Part shown: one piece after another, positions 21,901 to 31,954 of the stretch
Layout: each line of letters opens with the position of its first letter
Numbering within the stretch: position 1 is the first letter of the stretch
From: a virus
Direction: 5' to 3' (one strand)
IMG/VR virus record: IMGVR_UViG_3300035670_000396
Location: 1 to 45,146 of that record
DNA length: 45,146 nucleotides
The notes under the pieces: generated by a model
Seen by the model: the letters and a program-made list of their open reading frames with translations, nothing else
The model's database searches: none
Told to the model about the DNA's origin: nothing
Translations under genes and position numbers: made by a program

Positions 21901-24199
21901 CGATTACGAAATCTCCGGCGGCGACTCCGTGCTCGGCGCCGAGGGCGACGCGTTTGACATCGAGGCATTCAACAAGGAGATGGAAGCCGAACTCCAGAAG
22001 GCGCTGGAGGGGATGGGCAACATCGACATCGCTGGCGTCTGGGGGAACCTCAAGGAGAAGATCATCGGCTGGTGGAACGGCATTGTCGAGTGGGTCAAGA
22101 ACAACTGGGTCCGGCTGCTCGGCGCCGCCGTGGTGGGCGTCGTCGCCCTGGTGTTCGGTGCCCCGGCGCTCCTGGCCGCCGCGCTGGCGGGCCTGGGCTA
22201 TTTGTTCGTGTCGCTGACTCGCCCGGTCTGGGACTGGACCTGGGAGCACATCATCGGCCCCATCGTGGACGCTCTCTCCAGTATCGGCACCTTCTTGATG
22301 GAAAACGTAATTGGCCCCATCATGGACTTCTTCGGTGTCCTGGGGGGCATCATCTCCGGCGTTTGGAACGCCGTCATCTTCCCCGTCCTGGAAGGCATGT
22401 GGGGGGCGTTCCTCACTCTGAATGACATTGTCATCGAAGTAATGGAGGCAATCTGGGGCATCATTGAATGGGCCTGGGGGCTCGTCGTCGGCGTATTCGA
22501 TGCAATCGTCGATTACATCAATAATTACCTTGTTCCAGTCTTTGAGTTCTTCCAGGTGACGGCGTTGATCGTTTGGGAGCTGGTGTCGCTTGCGATCCAG
22601 GCGGCCGGAGACCTTATTGTCTGGGTCTTCGAGAATTGGATCGAGCCTGCCATTGATGGCTTGGCGAACCAGTTCGGTTGGCTCTGGGAACGCATCGACG
22701 AAATCTTTGGTTGGGTAAACGGCGTCGTGATGTGGCTGTGGCACAACGTCTTCGAGCCCGCCTTCGATGGCATTGTGCTTGCTGTCGGTGAAGCTTGGAA
22801 TGGCATCCACGGCATCATCGACCAGTTGGGGGGCTGGCTCGAAACCGCTGGCGGCTACCTCACCGGATTCTACGACACCCTGATCCGCCCGGTCCTCGGA
22901 GCGATCGGCCTGGCCTTTGCGACAGTTTGGAATGGCGTCATCTCTGCCACGCAGACGGCCATCAACTTCTTCATCAATGCCTTTAACTTGATTGCCCGAG
23001 GCGTCAACGCAGTTGCCAGTCTGCTCAACATCGACGCCAGGGTGACCGAAATGGCGACGGTCAGTTTTGATGCCATTAAGTTCGATACTGGAATGTTCGC
23101 CGCATCCGATTCGATGGTTCACGGCACTACCGGCGGCGGCGGCGGTGGCAACGTGAGGGTGATGGCTTCGGGCGGCATTCTGGGCGCCATGGGAGGCGCC
23201 GTCAAGGAGGCACGAGCCATCGTCGGTGAGGGCTCCGATATTCATCCGGAGTACGTCATCCCGACTGACCCCAAGTATCGCGACCGGGCCAAAGGCCTCT
23301 ACAACCAGCTCGGCGAGACGCTCGGCATGGGCGACGACGGCTTCTCGCACATGGACTTGTTCGGCGACATCGGCGGGGCGATCTCGTCAGGCTTCAATAC
23401 TGCCAAGAACGCGGTCGGTGCGGTTGGCGGGGCCATCAAGGAGGGGGCGCTCACTCTGGCCTGGCAGCCCCTCAAGGCGCTCGCCAACGCCGCTGTTGGC
23501 CTAATTCCAGTGAAGTTCATCAAGGACATCGGCAAGTCCATGATTGGCGCCGTCGACAACTGGGTCACGGGTGCTGGCAATGCCTGGAACCAGGAGGCGG
23601 TTAGCCGAGTCCCCGTCGCCGAGGGCAAGCCGGGCGGCTGGATGGCGATTCTCCAGATGTTGGCTCGCCAGGGGATTCCCCACAGGTTCCTCAGCGGCTA
23701 TCGCCCTGGAGCGATCACCCGCAACACTGGTCAGCCGTCCTGGCACGGGAAGAATCGCGCCGTTGACGTTGGTTCTCTCGCTGGCACGTTCCCCAGCAGC
23801 TACAGCCCCAGTCAGTTGCTCGCCATCAACCACGCGATCTACGACGCCTACAAGCCTCAGCTCCAGGAGATGATCTACGGCGGTCCGGGCGCCAAGAACG
23901 TGTTCCGTGGTCGCGACCACACGTTCTCCCGAGAGCTGATGAATGAGCACATCAACCACGTCCACGCTGCGTTGGCCCGTGGCGGCTTTGTGGTTCCTCG
24001 AACTGCTGGGGGCAGCCTTTTCCGAATGGGCGAGGGTTTGTACGACGAAGCCGTGCAGGTTACGCCGCTGCACGGCCAGGGCGCCGATGGTCAAGGGGAT
24101 ACCACAAACAACTTCTACGGTGAGCTGGTGTTCCCGAACATCAAGACCGGTGATGACGCCGAGGCCTTCCTTCGCAATCTGGAGGTGCTGTCGAAGTGA
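18938..24199 (+). CDS. Tape measure protein with C-terminal M15-type peptidase domain
   Basis: This 1753-residue protein is the largest here and sets tail length. The N-terminal part (about 100-400) looks like the phage tail tape measure core. Hydrophobic segments lie around 400-560, a long coiled coil at 684-950 and Trp-rich hydrophobic repeats at 1040-1360. Residues about 1560-1690 resemble a D-Ala-D-Ala or L-Ala-D-Glu peptidase of the M15/LAS type: LSGYRPGA, SWHGKNRAVDVG (H1603, D1610) and NEHINHVH (H1671, H1674, H1676). This domain could open peptidoglycan at DNA entry. The ATG follows AGGA by a few bases. Confidence 0.9.
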   Translation: MDATLNIIVRVAAKQAIQQLNATSGAVGAVAASSNRGFGAVAKNISNYTKQLYKANLAQANFAANLASSKLINHGKNLNWVGRQLIYNFTLPLVLAGAALFKFNKDIEKSMVQVKKVYGDLSFSNERVKKETDLLSKSFELLSSRFGVIQTDVIDIAAAFASAGSAGRGLAENTKAALQLMILGEMESVAATEALIAVQAQWRLSTFEANGATSELTKTLAVLNIIENETAATMEDLITSMAKSSGVARSAGVTVRELAAMTAALVPAAGNATEAGNSLKTIISRMMAPTKAMTDILSEMGIVVSDPDWLGATATERLSEIAFAFKDLSTAQQAQAASVLAGRRQVSRFSILMEEMANTQGFYAKALEASSDEARNLATFQKELNTVLESNPRKWDIMTNSIRNTMASAFIPLMPAIMSLVGLIAQLAQAFSELNPETQRIILFSLAVVAVVGPLMSLAGSLMQLVGVFHVFIKAIGGVAGLLLNTFQLIGKGFVMLVVKPMVGGLMALNLSFTASLWIVVGVLAAVAAAIALILFTDIEDPFIRVFQSIVRGISALPRIFAQAFQSLVRVIQRAVEIAVEWLSYLNPFQRHSPSLVDNVKAGVATIISEYDKLKNIPETVARALASLSAFKTASSGDVTGFRSAELNDMAGQVAAQNPAAGAAAYDMVDDIMALEALLPGLSVEIEKQRIEVSKLTFAYDQADAAVEQAEAALDSIRQQMEETSDAMAEAQGKIDKLANTKISGMTAMEDAIFANSMAQKKLNLELLKYEQAGYSIDKVRDSMATLAGDIEMLRGEHADLRLKGAGSDVLSVYEDEIKALEAQKGPLEGIAGEIQSIQDQLDALDIEGQIMELMYSITFDPMLREIDKLVNGVEEMSFDDIVAGIIEQQGIIEGLQRAYEDLEKAEKAAKEVVDSTTSERDKIGAALDSEKEKLDALEEAYSSIKTLIGEMESAMADYVQMATAAAEIDAAKKAGGDDSLFAAAAAGDYEISGGDSVLGAEGDAFDIEAFNKEMEAELQKALEGMGNIDIAGVWGNLKEKIIGWWNGIVEWVKNNWVRLLGAAVVGVVALVFGAPALLAAALAGLGYLFVSLTRPVWDWTWEHIIGPIVDALSSIGTFLMENVIGPIMDFFGVLGGIISGVWNAVIFPVLEGMWGAFLTLNDIVIEVMEAIWGIIEWAWGLVVGVFDAIVDYINNYLVPVFEFFQVTALIVWELVSLAIQAAGDLIVWVFENWIEPAIDGLANQFGWLWERIDEIFGWVNGVVMWLWHNVFEPAFDGIVLAVGEAWNGIHGIIDQLGGWLETAGGYLTGFYDTLIRPVLGAIGLAFATVWNGVISATQTAINFFINAFNLIARGVNAVASLLNIDARVTEMATVSFDAIKFDTGMFAASDSMVHGTTGGGGGGNVRVMASGGILGAMGGAVKEARAIVGEGSDIHPEYVIPTDPKYRDRAKGLYNQLGETLGMGDDGFSHMDLFGDIGGAISSGFNTAKNAVGAVGGAIKEGALTLAWQPLKALANAAVGLIPVKFIKDIGKSMIGAVDNWVTGAGNAWNQEAVSRVPVAEGKPGGWMAILQMLARQGIPHRFLSGYRPGAITRNTGQPSWHGKNRAVDVGSLAGTFPSSYSPSQLLAINHAIYDAYKPQLQEMIYGGPGAKNVFRGRDHTFSRELMNEHINHVHAALARGGFVVPRTAGGSLFRMGEGLYDEAVQVTPLHGQGADGQGDTTNNFYGELVFPNIKTGDDAEAFLRNLEVLSK

Positions 24200-24540
24200 G
24201 ACCCGTGATCGTCATCAACCAGAAGATCATTCAATCGAACATCGACAACGGCAAGTACGACGCACCACTTGCCATCTCCACGGACCACGGCCAGTGGAAC
24301 GCCCAAGAGGTAATCATCAAGGGCCAGGACGGGCTCGTGGCCGCGAAGATCTACTACGACCCCGATCTGCCACTCCTCTGCGGATGCCACGCCTGGGTCG
24401 AGATATTCGGATCGTTCGAGGCCAATGACAGCGACATCGGGAGGGCTCCCGACCCCGGAGAACAGGAAGAGTGCGTCGAATGCGAGAAGGCAAAGAAGAT
24501 TCGTGAGGCGCGCATGGCTAAGAGAAATGAGATGAAGTGA
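24196..24540 (+). CDS. Hypothetical tail-module protein with Cys pairs
   Basis: The 114-residue product starts at GTG 24196 overlapping the tape measure stop, and its end overlaps the next start by GTGA. It has two cysteine pairs, CGC and CVEC, near 72-74 and 94-97, which could bind zinc, and a basic helical tail. No family is recognised. Its place suggests a tail or baseplate accessory role. Confidence 0.65.
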   Translation: MRPVIVINQKIIQSNIDNGKYDAPLAISTDHGQWNAQEVIIKGQDGLVAAKIYYDPDLPLLCGCHAWVEIFGSFEANDSDIGRAPDPGEQEECVECEKAKKIREARMAKRNEMK

Positions 24541-27224
24541 GTACGCTTTACGCTGACAACTTCAACAGAGCTGACACCGCCGCGGGGGCGGGACTGGGCA
24601 CCACCTCGACCGGGTCCTTGACCTGGACCGTCCTGACCGGCACCAACTGGCGAATTGCCTCCAATCGCGCCTACACGACTGACACCATCACGACCAATCC
24701 GCTGGCCGTAGTGACGTTGCCGTCGTCGCAGGCTGATGCCTCGATGTCTTTGGGGGCGAGCGATTGCCTTTACTTCCGCGTCGTGGATGCCAGCAACTGG
24801 TGGCGCATCAGGTATTCGGGAGTGTCTTCTTCTGGCATGAATGTTGGGTCGTGGTCGGCCTGGAGTGACTGGTCCGCTGATTTGCAGGGCTGCGGTTCGA
24901 CCATCTCGCCGTGTGTCAGTGGCTACTCCAACTACGTTGAAGGTTACGCCACGCTCAATACGGAGTGTCGCGCCTCTTATGGACCCTGCTCCACCATGAA
25001 TGCTTATCGCACGCAGTCGCGATCGGTTTGGGCGTATTCCTACACAACTTACACAATCACACTCGAAAAGTGTGTGGCCGGAGTGGTGACGACCGAAAGC
25101 AACCCCGTCAACACATCCACCAGCAAGGTGCGCGCTCGCTCGATTGGCGACGAGATTGAATGGTTCCGCTTTGATGGGACAAACTGGGTCACCCTCGGCA
25201 AGGTCACCAGCAGCGTCCACAATACAGCGGTAAAGTTCGGCGTCGGCAGGGGCTCTTCCTCCAGCGTCGGTTCGGCGATTGATGACTTCAACCTCATTCA
25301 TCTGGTTGCTGCCGAGCCAACGGCGATTACGCCCGTCGCCTCGGCGACCATTGCAACTGACGTTCCAGTGCTCGGCATGACCCTCACATCGGACACGGTT
25401 GGCGGCGTCAGCCAGAAGGGGCAGTGGCAACTTGCTACTGACGCTGGATTCACTTCCAACGTCCGCACTGTCACCGAGAGCGATAATGACATCAAGGAGT
25501 CTGGACCTACCACGGAAATCACTCCGAACGGTCAGGCTCTCTTCCAGGGAACGTGGTACATCCGGGGTCGAGCAGTTCTACCGGGCGGTGGGGCCGAATC
25601 GCCGTACGCAACCGCTACCACTTTCACCGTATCCCACCCTCCGGCAGCAGCAACCCTGTTTCCAGCGAACGGCGCTTCAACGGCCTCACAGGCTGGCAAC
25701 GCCTTCTTTTCGTGGGCTTTCACGGATACGTCTCCAGTCGATTCGCAGACCGCTTACGAAATCGAGATTCAGCGAACGTCTGACAGCCTTTCTATTGTCA
25801 CTACGGGGAAAGTTGCGTCGATTGACAACTTCGCTTCCATTGCGGTCGACCTCCAGTATTACAACATCCCACTTCGCTGGAGAGTGCGCTTGTACGATCG
25901 CGATGACGTGGTGGGCGAATGGTCTTCGTATTCGCAATGTTCGATCGTCTTGGCCCCAGTTGCGGTCATCTTGACCCCGGCCAACGGGAGTAACGTGACG
26001 GCTCCGACGGTTGTCGTGGCGTGGACGTACACTGGAGATTTGCAGCAAGCGGCGTGGAAGGTCCGCGTCGAAACCGATGCTGGCGACATGATCCACGACA
26101 CGGGGTGGACGACTGGAGCAAGCACTTCATACACTCCTCCACCAATCTTCTCCAACGGTGTGAGTTACGTCGTCTTCGTGACGGTCAGGGACACGGGCGG
26201 TCATGAGTCGCTTGTCGCTCAGTCCGCCGTTGACGCTGCGTGGATCGCCCCCACGGAATCTGTCGTGAATCTCTATGACTACGGTGAAACGCTTGGTTAC
26301 ATTGATGTTGTCTGGGACTGGGTGCAGAACGATCCAGAGTTCGTTACCTGGCAGGTGTACCGAAAGCCCGCCGATGGCGGCGACTGGACACTTCTTCACA
26401 CTACCTTCGAAAACATCAACACCGGATTCTACGGATTCCAAGACTACACCGCCAAGTCTCAAACTACTTATCAATACGCGGTGGTGCAGACTGCTAACCG
26501 GTTTGGCGTGGAGATCACATCCAGCTTCGGCGGTCGCGTTGACAGCACCTGGAGCATGACTGTCGGCTCCGGAGACGCCAACACGTCCGGTGCCGCCGTC
26601 TACATCGCTCCCTACTTGTACCTCAACGACGTGGACTCTGGTGGCGTCAACCAGAGCCAGGGCTTGGCGGCTTTGGCTGTCGGCAGTGTCCTGCGTATTG
26701 GCGACTGGGCATTCAAGATTTCGGCCATCACGGACAACACGACCCATTACCGATACACGGGCACCATAATCTCGGGAGTGGCACCCCAGACTGGAGTTGT
26801 CAGAGTCCACGACACGAACGAGGTTACTCCCGAATCGTCGCATTACTGGATGCTGTTCGAAGACGATCCATCATCCAACTTCAGGCTCCCCATGGTGACG
26901 GCGGAGACCTTCTCTGAGGAGTACGAGCGGGCAGAGTTCAACATCATCGGTCGCGGCCGTCACGTCGACGTCGGCGAGCGCATCGGCATCAAGGGGCAGC
27001 TCACATTCGAGCTGAGGGGCGACAGCTATCTCGGTCTCACCGCTGGCGATCAGATTGACGCCATCATGGCGGCCTCTGCCCGTCAGACCGCCGCCATGGT
27101 TCGCAACCCGTTCGGGGACTTGTGGTTGGTGAGTCTTGGTGACATCAGCTACGAAAGGATGGCGGGCGTTGGGCTGAGGGAATACTGCACGGTGACCATT
27201 CCCTACTCCGAGGTCTATGGCTGA
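24537..27224 (+). CDS. Minor tail protein, distal-tail type, with lectin-like and FnIII domains
   Basis: The 895-residue protein begins with a concanavalin/LamG-like domain (about 1-257) marked by YADNFNRADT. It continues with about four fibronectin type III-like repeats (starting near 258, 366, 473 and 571). It ends in a region (about 780-895) with RGRHVDVGERIGIKGQLTFE that resembles distal tail or baseplate proteins. It probably forms part of the tail tip and contacts host sugars. The GTG start overlaps the previous gene. Base composition is lower in GC than the head genes. Confidence 0.75.
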   Translation: MSTLYADNFNRADTAAGAGLGTTSTGSLTWTVLTGTNWRIASNRAYTTDTITTNPLAVVTLPSSQADASMSLGASDCLYFRVVDASNWWRIRYSGVSSSGMNVGSWSAWSDWSADLQGCGSTISPCVSGYSNYVEGYATLNTECRASYGPCSTMNAYRTQSRSVWAYSYTTYTITLEKCVAGVVTTESNPVNTSTSKVRARSIGDEIEWFRFDGTNWVTLGKVTSSVHNTAVKFGVGRGSSSSVGSAIDDFNLIHLVAAEPTAITPVASATIATDVPVLGMTLTSDTVGGVSQKGQWQLATDAGFTSNVRTVTESDNDIKESGPTTEITPNGQALFQGTWYIRGRAVLPGGGAESPYATATTFTVSHPPAAATLFPANGASTASQAGNAFFSWAFTDTSPVDSQTAYEIEIQRTSDSLSIVTTGKVASIDNFASIAVDLQYYNIPLRWRVRLYDRDDVVGEWSSYSQCSIVLAPVAVILTPANGSNVTAPTVVVAWTYTGDLQQAAWKVRVETDAGDMIHDTGWTTGASTSYTPPPIFSNGVSYVVFVTVRDTGGHESLVAQSAVDAAWIAPTESVVNLYDYGETLGYIDVVWDWVQNDPEFVTWQVYRKPADGGDWTLLHTTFENINTGFYGFQDYTAKSQTTYQYAVVQTANRFGVEITSSFGGRVDSTWSMTVGSGDANTSGAAVYIAPYLYLNDVDSGGVNQSQGLAALAVGSVLRIGDWAFKISAITDNTTHYRYTGTIISGVAPQTGVVRVHDTNEVTPESSHYWMLFEDDPSSNFRLPMVTAETFSEEYERAEFNIIGRGRHVDVGERIGIKGQLTFELRGDSYLGLTAGDQIDAIMAASARQTAAMVRNPFGDLWLVSLGDISYERMAGVGLREYCTVTIPYSEVYG

Positions 27225-30200
27225 TGGCTCTGCAATTTTCCGACAACTTCAACAGGTCGAACAGCGCTGATCTTGGCTCGAACTGGACTACCAACGGTGG
27301 CAACGCCCTCTCAATCGCCAACTCCGTGGCACAGTCGGGCGTGGGGGCTGGGCTGTATTACGGTGGCTACTGGAACGCCGACTCGCTGGGCGCATCAACC
27401 ATCCAGTACGTCCAAGCGAGTGTCACGCCCCCTAGCGAGGGGCACGGCGGCTTGGTTCTGTGGGGCAACGCCAGCTTTTCTTCTGGGTCCACTGGGAGCG
27501 GTTACTATCTGCGCGTCACGTTGGATCAGTTGGCGATTTGTGAGATCACCAATGGCGTCATAGGGACGCCACTGGCAGTCACTTCTGGTTCGGGCTCGGC
27601 GACATACAGGCTCACCTGGGACCCGTTCGGCGCGGTCAGCGCCTACGTAGACGGCTTCAAGGTCATGGAAGTTTCGGACGCCACCGTGACGCCCACCAGG
27701 GCGGGGCTGCTGGCGTACTCTGATTCTTCCTCAAGTGCGGGAACATTCGATCTGTTCGAAGGCGGGACCGACTCGTACTCCTACACGGTGGACGAGCCAA
27801 GCTCGGGATGGGGCGACAGAAGTGCTCAGTGGCTTGCGGTTCACCCGATCACCGGAGCATTGTGGCGCGCCAAGTATGTCTCCAGCAACGACACGATCGT
27901 TTTTGGCTACTCGACCAATGGCGGGCAATCCTGGACCAGCGCTCCATCGCTGACATTTCCGAGTCGAACTTCTGGGATAACGGCCGACTATGACGCTTTT
28001 GCCTTCGAGATCGACTATCAGGGAGTCGGCTATCTTTCGGTTCACGCCAGCGGAATACACAAGGTCTACGCGACGGGAGAGCCCGCCCCCAATCTGGCAG
28101 CCTCGATGTCCAGTGCTTCGACATGGTCGACCGTCCTCAACGGCGCTACCGCAATCAGCAGCAGCTTCGAACTTACTCGGTTGTCGATCAAAGTTTCTGC
28201 TTCGGCTGGCAACCGCAAGGTATTTGTCGGCTACGCGGTGCAGATCAACAATGGCAGCTCTACCTACATCCGCGCCCTGGTCGGGCACTGGCAGAATTCG
28301 GGGGCACTCCAGGCGCTGAGCTGGACGAATGACCAACGATATGGTTTGACTTCTCTAAGCGCTGGATCAGGGGTTCATTCCCACGACATTCTCCCGCCGT
28401 TGACCAGCTCCACGTCAGATTACGCTGACTTGGTCCACGTTCGTCTCACCAACACCCGCACCGTTGTTGCGTCTCGCCAGGATGGGCAGAGTTCGGCCAA
28501 CCCGTTCTCCACTTGGACCGACTACACATTGGCAACCGGTTCCGGTGGGGTGCCCCTCAGCACGGACGGCGTCGCCTGTTCATTCCTGGGCTATCACGTC
28601 CTCTTCGCCTGGGTCATGAACGATCCCACCGCCGTGGAGATCGGAATCTCTCCGTTCAATACGAACCTGCTCACCCAAATGGTCACGGTGACCGTTCCGG
28701 CACTCAACGACGGCAACATAACTTCATTGAGGGCGACCAGTTACGGCGACGAGTGGCGAGTCTACGTGACGACGGCCAATGGAAATCTTCATGTGTTGCG
28801 CGTTGACCGCTTTTCCAAAGCGGCTACCCCATCGGGGTGGGAGCCGCTGCACGTTGGTGGCGGCATCTCGGGCGTTCGCGACAGCATGGTCATCGCCCAC
28901 CAACCAACGGTGGACGGAACTACTTACATTGGCTACGTAGAAGATCAATCTGGAACCGACTACTACGTCGTCAACTCTGACTCCAGGAAATATTTGCCCG
29001 ACCCCTATGTGTCGGTCTATGCACTAAGTGATTACGGCGGCTACGATTCTTATTCGGTCTGGGCGACCAGGAATGTCACCGTAGACGCCACGGGCAGGAC
29101 CTGGGCGATCTTCTACGACCCCTACAGGGATAATGGGCCTTACGACGTCCTCATGTGGTCTGATGATGGCGTCCAGTGGAACGAGCACCTGATTGCGTCG
29201 ATAGGCGCATACACGTCCTACGGCGGTGAATTGTTTTCCGACTACGCCGGAAGGATCTGGTGGACGCGCTCGACTTCGTCGGCCACAACGACCTGGGTGC
29301 TGGAGAGTGGTGCTTCGGCGAAAACCAATGTCACTGGTCTCACCAATTACTTGTTTACGGAAGGAGCGCAGATAGCGTTCGAAGATCCCGAAGGAACCGG
29401 ATACATTCTCGCCAGGTTCGCCCAACAGGCCACGACCGCCTACTTGACCACGGCGAGGTTCGACAATTCTCACGCCTTGATTTCGGGCAGCTTGCAGACG
29501 ATCAGTTTCACCGGATTGTCTGGCGGACAGCTCGTTCTGGACTTCGAACACACCGGAGACGGACGCACTGCAACAAGCAGCCCTGACATTTACATCGCGT
29601 ACCAACAAGATGGAGTTGGCCTAAAGTGGGGGCGACTGCAATATGACGGCAATTTGTCCGCCAGATACGCCTCCACTGTCACCTACTTGTTCACAATGGA
29701 TGACACTGACATGGCAACCGGTGACCGACTCGCAGGTTATTTCGACGGCACGAACTCTGTAATAGCTTACACTGAAACTGGCAGCGAGAATATCAAGATT
29801 TACGATGGTCACAACCTCTCGGGGTCAACGTGGTCATGGAACGTCAGGACTCCGCCTGCCTTTACTGACGGCACGGTGAAGGGGAACACCGGCGGCGGAT
29901 ACAACGTGTCTTACGACGCCGCCAAGAACATCATCGTCACGGCAAGTGGGTCAACATCAAAAGATGTGTTGGTGGCTCTTTACGATCGGGCCGCCAACAG
30001 TTGGTCTTCATGGAATCAGATAGCGGCGACGGTCAATCCGACGCCATCAATCAATGGCAGGGCCGTGAACGCTGCTCGTCGGGTTCATCCCGACCGGAAT
30101 GCTGTTCCGATCCTTTGGGCCGAGGGCGCCAATCCACCCCTGGTTGCCACTTACTACGAGTACAGCATCGACTCAGCGCCGGACACGCCGACTCTTCTGT

Positions 30201-31954
30201 CGCCATCCAGTGGCAACCAGGACATCAACAACACCTTGGGATTCCAGTGGACATTCGATGATATCAATGCCAACGATTACCAATCCGGCTACGCCATCAA
30301 GCGGGTGGTGTCCGGCGTTACGCACTACTGGAGGGCCAGCACTCAATCGTGGCTGACCACTGAATACAAGAACCCATCTGTCGTTTCCGAGAGCTTCTTG
30401 CCAGCTTATTGGGCGACGGCCAGCGCTACCGTTCAGCAGTTCAGCGTCAAGGTGTGGGATTCAACCAATCTCGCTAGCGCTTACAGCACGGCGGTGTCTG
30501 TCACGCCGTCAGTGCGCCACGATCCGACGATGGTGGAGCCGACGTTCGGCTACTCGTACCCAGCCGACAGCACCGAAATTCTTGTCGATTGGACCGTTAC
30601 GTCGCAGTCTCAGTATCGAGTCATCTTCAGGGACTCAGAGACGAACGTCGATCTTCACGACACCGATTGGGTGACGAGCACAAATACTTCTTACGTCATT
30701 CCGGTGTCGCTGGTTCCGGAACACCGTTACGCGGTTTTGTTGCAGACGATCGGTGCGACCGGTTCGCCATCCTATTCGTTTGAATCACTTGTGGTTCAGG
30801 CAGAGATTTACTCTCGCCGGGACTCAACCTCTGTGGCCGTCGTATTGACGGACAACGACTACCTTACAGCTCCATCCACGAGGGTGGTTCGGTACGTCGA
30901 CATCTACGAGGCCGATGGCGTGACCGAGTGGAGATCGCGGGTTCCCGTGATCTCCGGATCTGTGTCGATCGAAGCGTCACCTACTTCCAAAAGGACGCTT
31001 TCGCTGAGCATCGCCAGTCGGAGTCCGGACTACCCCGAGCCCTACGAGATCGACAGCGAAACTGGCATCTGGTATGACAAGGTTGTAAGACCATATCGGG
31101 GGGTGGTGCTTGATGACGGAACAGAGAAGATCTGGCCGCTCGGGGTGTTCCACATCGACACGCTGGCGGATGCAGACTTTCCGAACAGCATCGAGATTCA
31201 GGGTCGCGACAAGTTCAAAGTGCTGGAGAACTCCAAGTTCGCTGTTCCGACTCAATTCAGCGCGAACCTTGACCTGTTTTCGGTGGTGCGAGCAATCGCG
31301 ACCAACGCTGGGATCACCTCGATATCTTTGCCTGCCGAGGTCATCTCGCTCGGCTACGACTGGCTATTCGAGCAGAACTCGTCTCGCGGTGAAGCCATCG
31401 AGAAGCTGGTCGAATCCTTTGGTTACACGGTCGTTTTCGATGGTTCCGGCACCCTGATGGCCGAGAAGATTCCCGATCCATATGCTGGCGCTCTGGAATA
31501 CTCATTCACGACCGGTGAATCCGGCAACATGGTCACCTGGAAGCGCAGCGCCAGTGACGCCGAAATCTTCAACAGAGTGATCGTGGTGGGAGAGAGTTCA
31601 TCCAAGTTGGCGGTCTACGGTGACGCCCAGAACAACGTGCCGAACTCGCCGACGAGGATTGCTCGCATCGGCGAACGCGTCAAGTCCTTGAATCTGAGCA
31701 GCATTACCACCACGCAGCAGGCGCAGGACCTGGCTGACCGACTGCTGGCGGTCCACTCGCTGGAGCAGTTCGAGATCAACGTCACGAGTATCGTGGTGCC
31801 ATGGCTGAAGGCAGGAGACATCATCGAGGTTCTCACCGAGTCCGATTCGCTGAATCAGGGTGCGCCGAGTCGGTTCCTATTGAGCAGTCTCAGCATCCCG
31901 TTGGGTCTTGAGCCCATGTCGCTCACCGGACGACGACTGGCGATTGTGGGGTGA
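27224..31954 (+). CDS. Large tail-tip protein with hub-like C-terminus
   Basis: This 1576-residue protein starts at ATG 27224, overlapping the previous stop as TGATG. The first 170 residues form a second lectin-like domain with FSDNFNRSNS. The middle (about 180-950) is beta-rich and looks like a sialidase- or propeller-type repeat array, but no catalytic signature is assured. FnIII-like segments follow. Residues about 1200-1576 (PLGVFHIDTL, GRDKFKVLENS, FEINVTSIVVPWLKAGDIIE) resemble baseplate hub proteins. It is probably a central fibre or hub that binds the host surface. Confidence 0.7.
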   Translation: MALQFSDNFNRSNSADLGSNWTTNGGNALSIANSVAQSGVGAGLYYGGYWNADSLGASTIQYVQASVTPPSEGHGGLVLWGNASFSSGSTGSGYYLRVTLDQLAICEITNGVIGTPLAVTSGSGSATYRLTWDPFGAVSAYVDGFKVMEVSDATVTPTRAGLLAYSDSSSSAGTFDLFEGGTDSYSYTVDEPSSGWGDRSAQWLAVHPITGALWRAKYVSSNDTIVFGYSTNGGQSWTSAPSLTFPSRTSGITADYDAFAFEIDYQGVGYLSVHASGIHKVYATGEPAPNLAASMSSASTWSTVLNGATAISSSFELTRLSIKVSASAGNRKVFVGYAVQINNGSSTYIRALVGHWQNSGALQALSWTNDQRYGLTSLSAGSGVHSHDILPPLTSSTSDYADLVHVRLTNTRTVVASRQDGQSSANPFSTWTDYTLATGSGGVPLSTDGVACSFLGYHVLFAWVMNDPTAVEIGISPFNTNLLTQMVTVTVPALNDGNITSLRATSYGDEWRVYVTTANGNLHVLRVDRFSKAATPSGWEPLHVGGGISGVRDSMVIAHQPTVDGTTYIGYVEDQSGTDYYVVNSDSRKYLPDPYVSVYALSDYGGYDSYSVWATRNVTVDATGRTWAIFYDPYRDNGPYDVLMWSDDGVQWNEHLIASIGAYTSYGGELFSDYAGRIWWTRSTSSATTTWVLESGASAKTNVTGLTNYLFTEGAQIAFEDPEGTGYILARFAQQATTAYLTTARFDNSHALISGSLQTISFTGLSGGQLVLDFEHTGDGRTATSSPDIYIAYQQDGVGLKWGRLQYDGNLSARYASTVTYLFTMDDTDMATGDRLAGYFDGTNSVIAYTETGSENIKIYDGHNLSGSTWSWNVRTPPAFTDGTVKGNTGGGYNVSYDAAKNIIVTASGSTSKDVLVALYDRAANSWSSWNQIAATVNPTPSINGRAVNAARRVHPDRNAVPILWAEGANPPLVATYYEYSIDSAPDTPTLLSPSSGNQDINNTLGFQWTFDDINANDYQSGYAIKRVVSGVTHYWRASTQSWLTTEYKNPSVVSESFLPAYWATASATVQQFSVKVWDSTNLASAYSTAVSVTPSVRHDPTMVEPTFGYSYPADSTEILVDWTVTSQSQYRVIFRDSETNVDLHDTDWVTSTNTSYVIPVSLVPEHRYAVLLQTIGATGSPSYSFESLVVQAEIYSRRDSTSVAVVLTDNDYLTAPSTRVVRYVDIYEADGVTEWRSRVPVISGSVSIEASPTSKRTLSLSIASRSPDYPEPYEIDSETGIWYDKVVRPYRGVVLDDGTEKIWPLGVFHIDTLADADFPNSIEIQGRDKFKVLENSKFAVPTQFSANLDLFSVVRAIATNAGITSISLPAEVISLGYDWLFEQNSSRGEAIEKLVESFGYTVVFDGSGTLMAEKIPDPYAGALEYSFTTGESGNMVTWKRSASDAEIFNRVIVVGESSSKLAVYGDAQNNVPNSPTRIARIGERVKSLNLSSITTTQQAQDLADRLLAVHSLEQFEINVTSIVVPWLKAGDIIEVLTESDSLNQGAPSRFLLSSLSIPLGLEPMSLTGRRLAIVG

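Noticed and set aside
21569-23350. 593-residue minus-strand frame opposite the tape measure gene
   Set aside because: It is an Asp/Val/His-rich shadow frame without domains, inside a continuous plus-strand gene.
27400-30100. Sialidase activity in the middle of the large tail-tip protein
   Set aside because: The repeats look propeller-like, but no catalytic Arg/Asp/Tyr set could be assigned, so only a structural statement is made.
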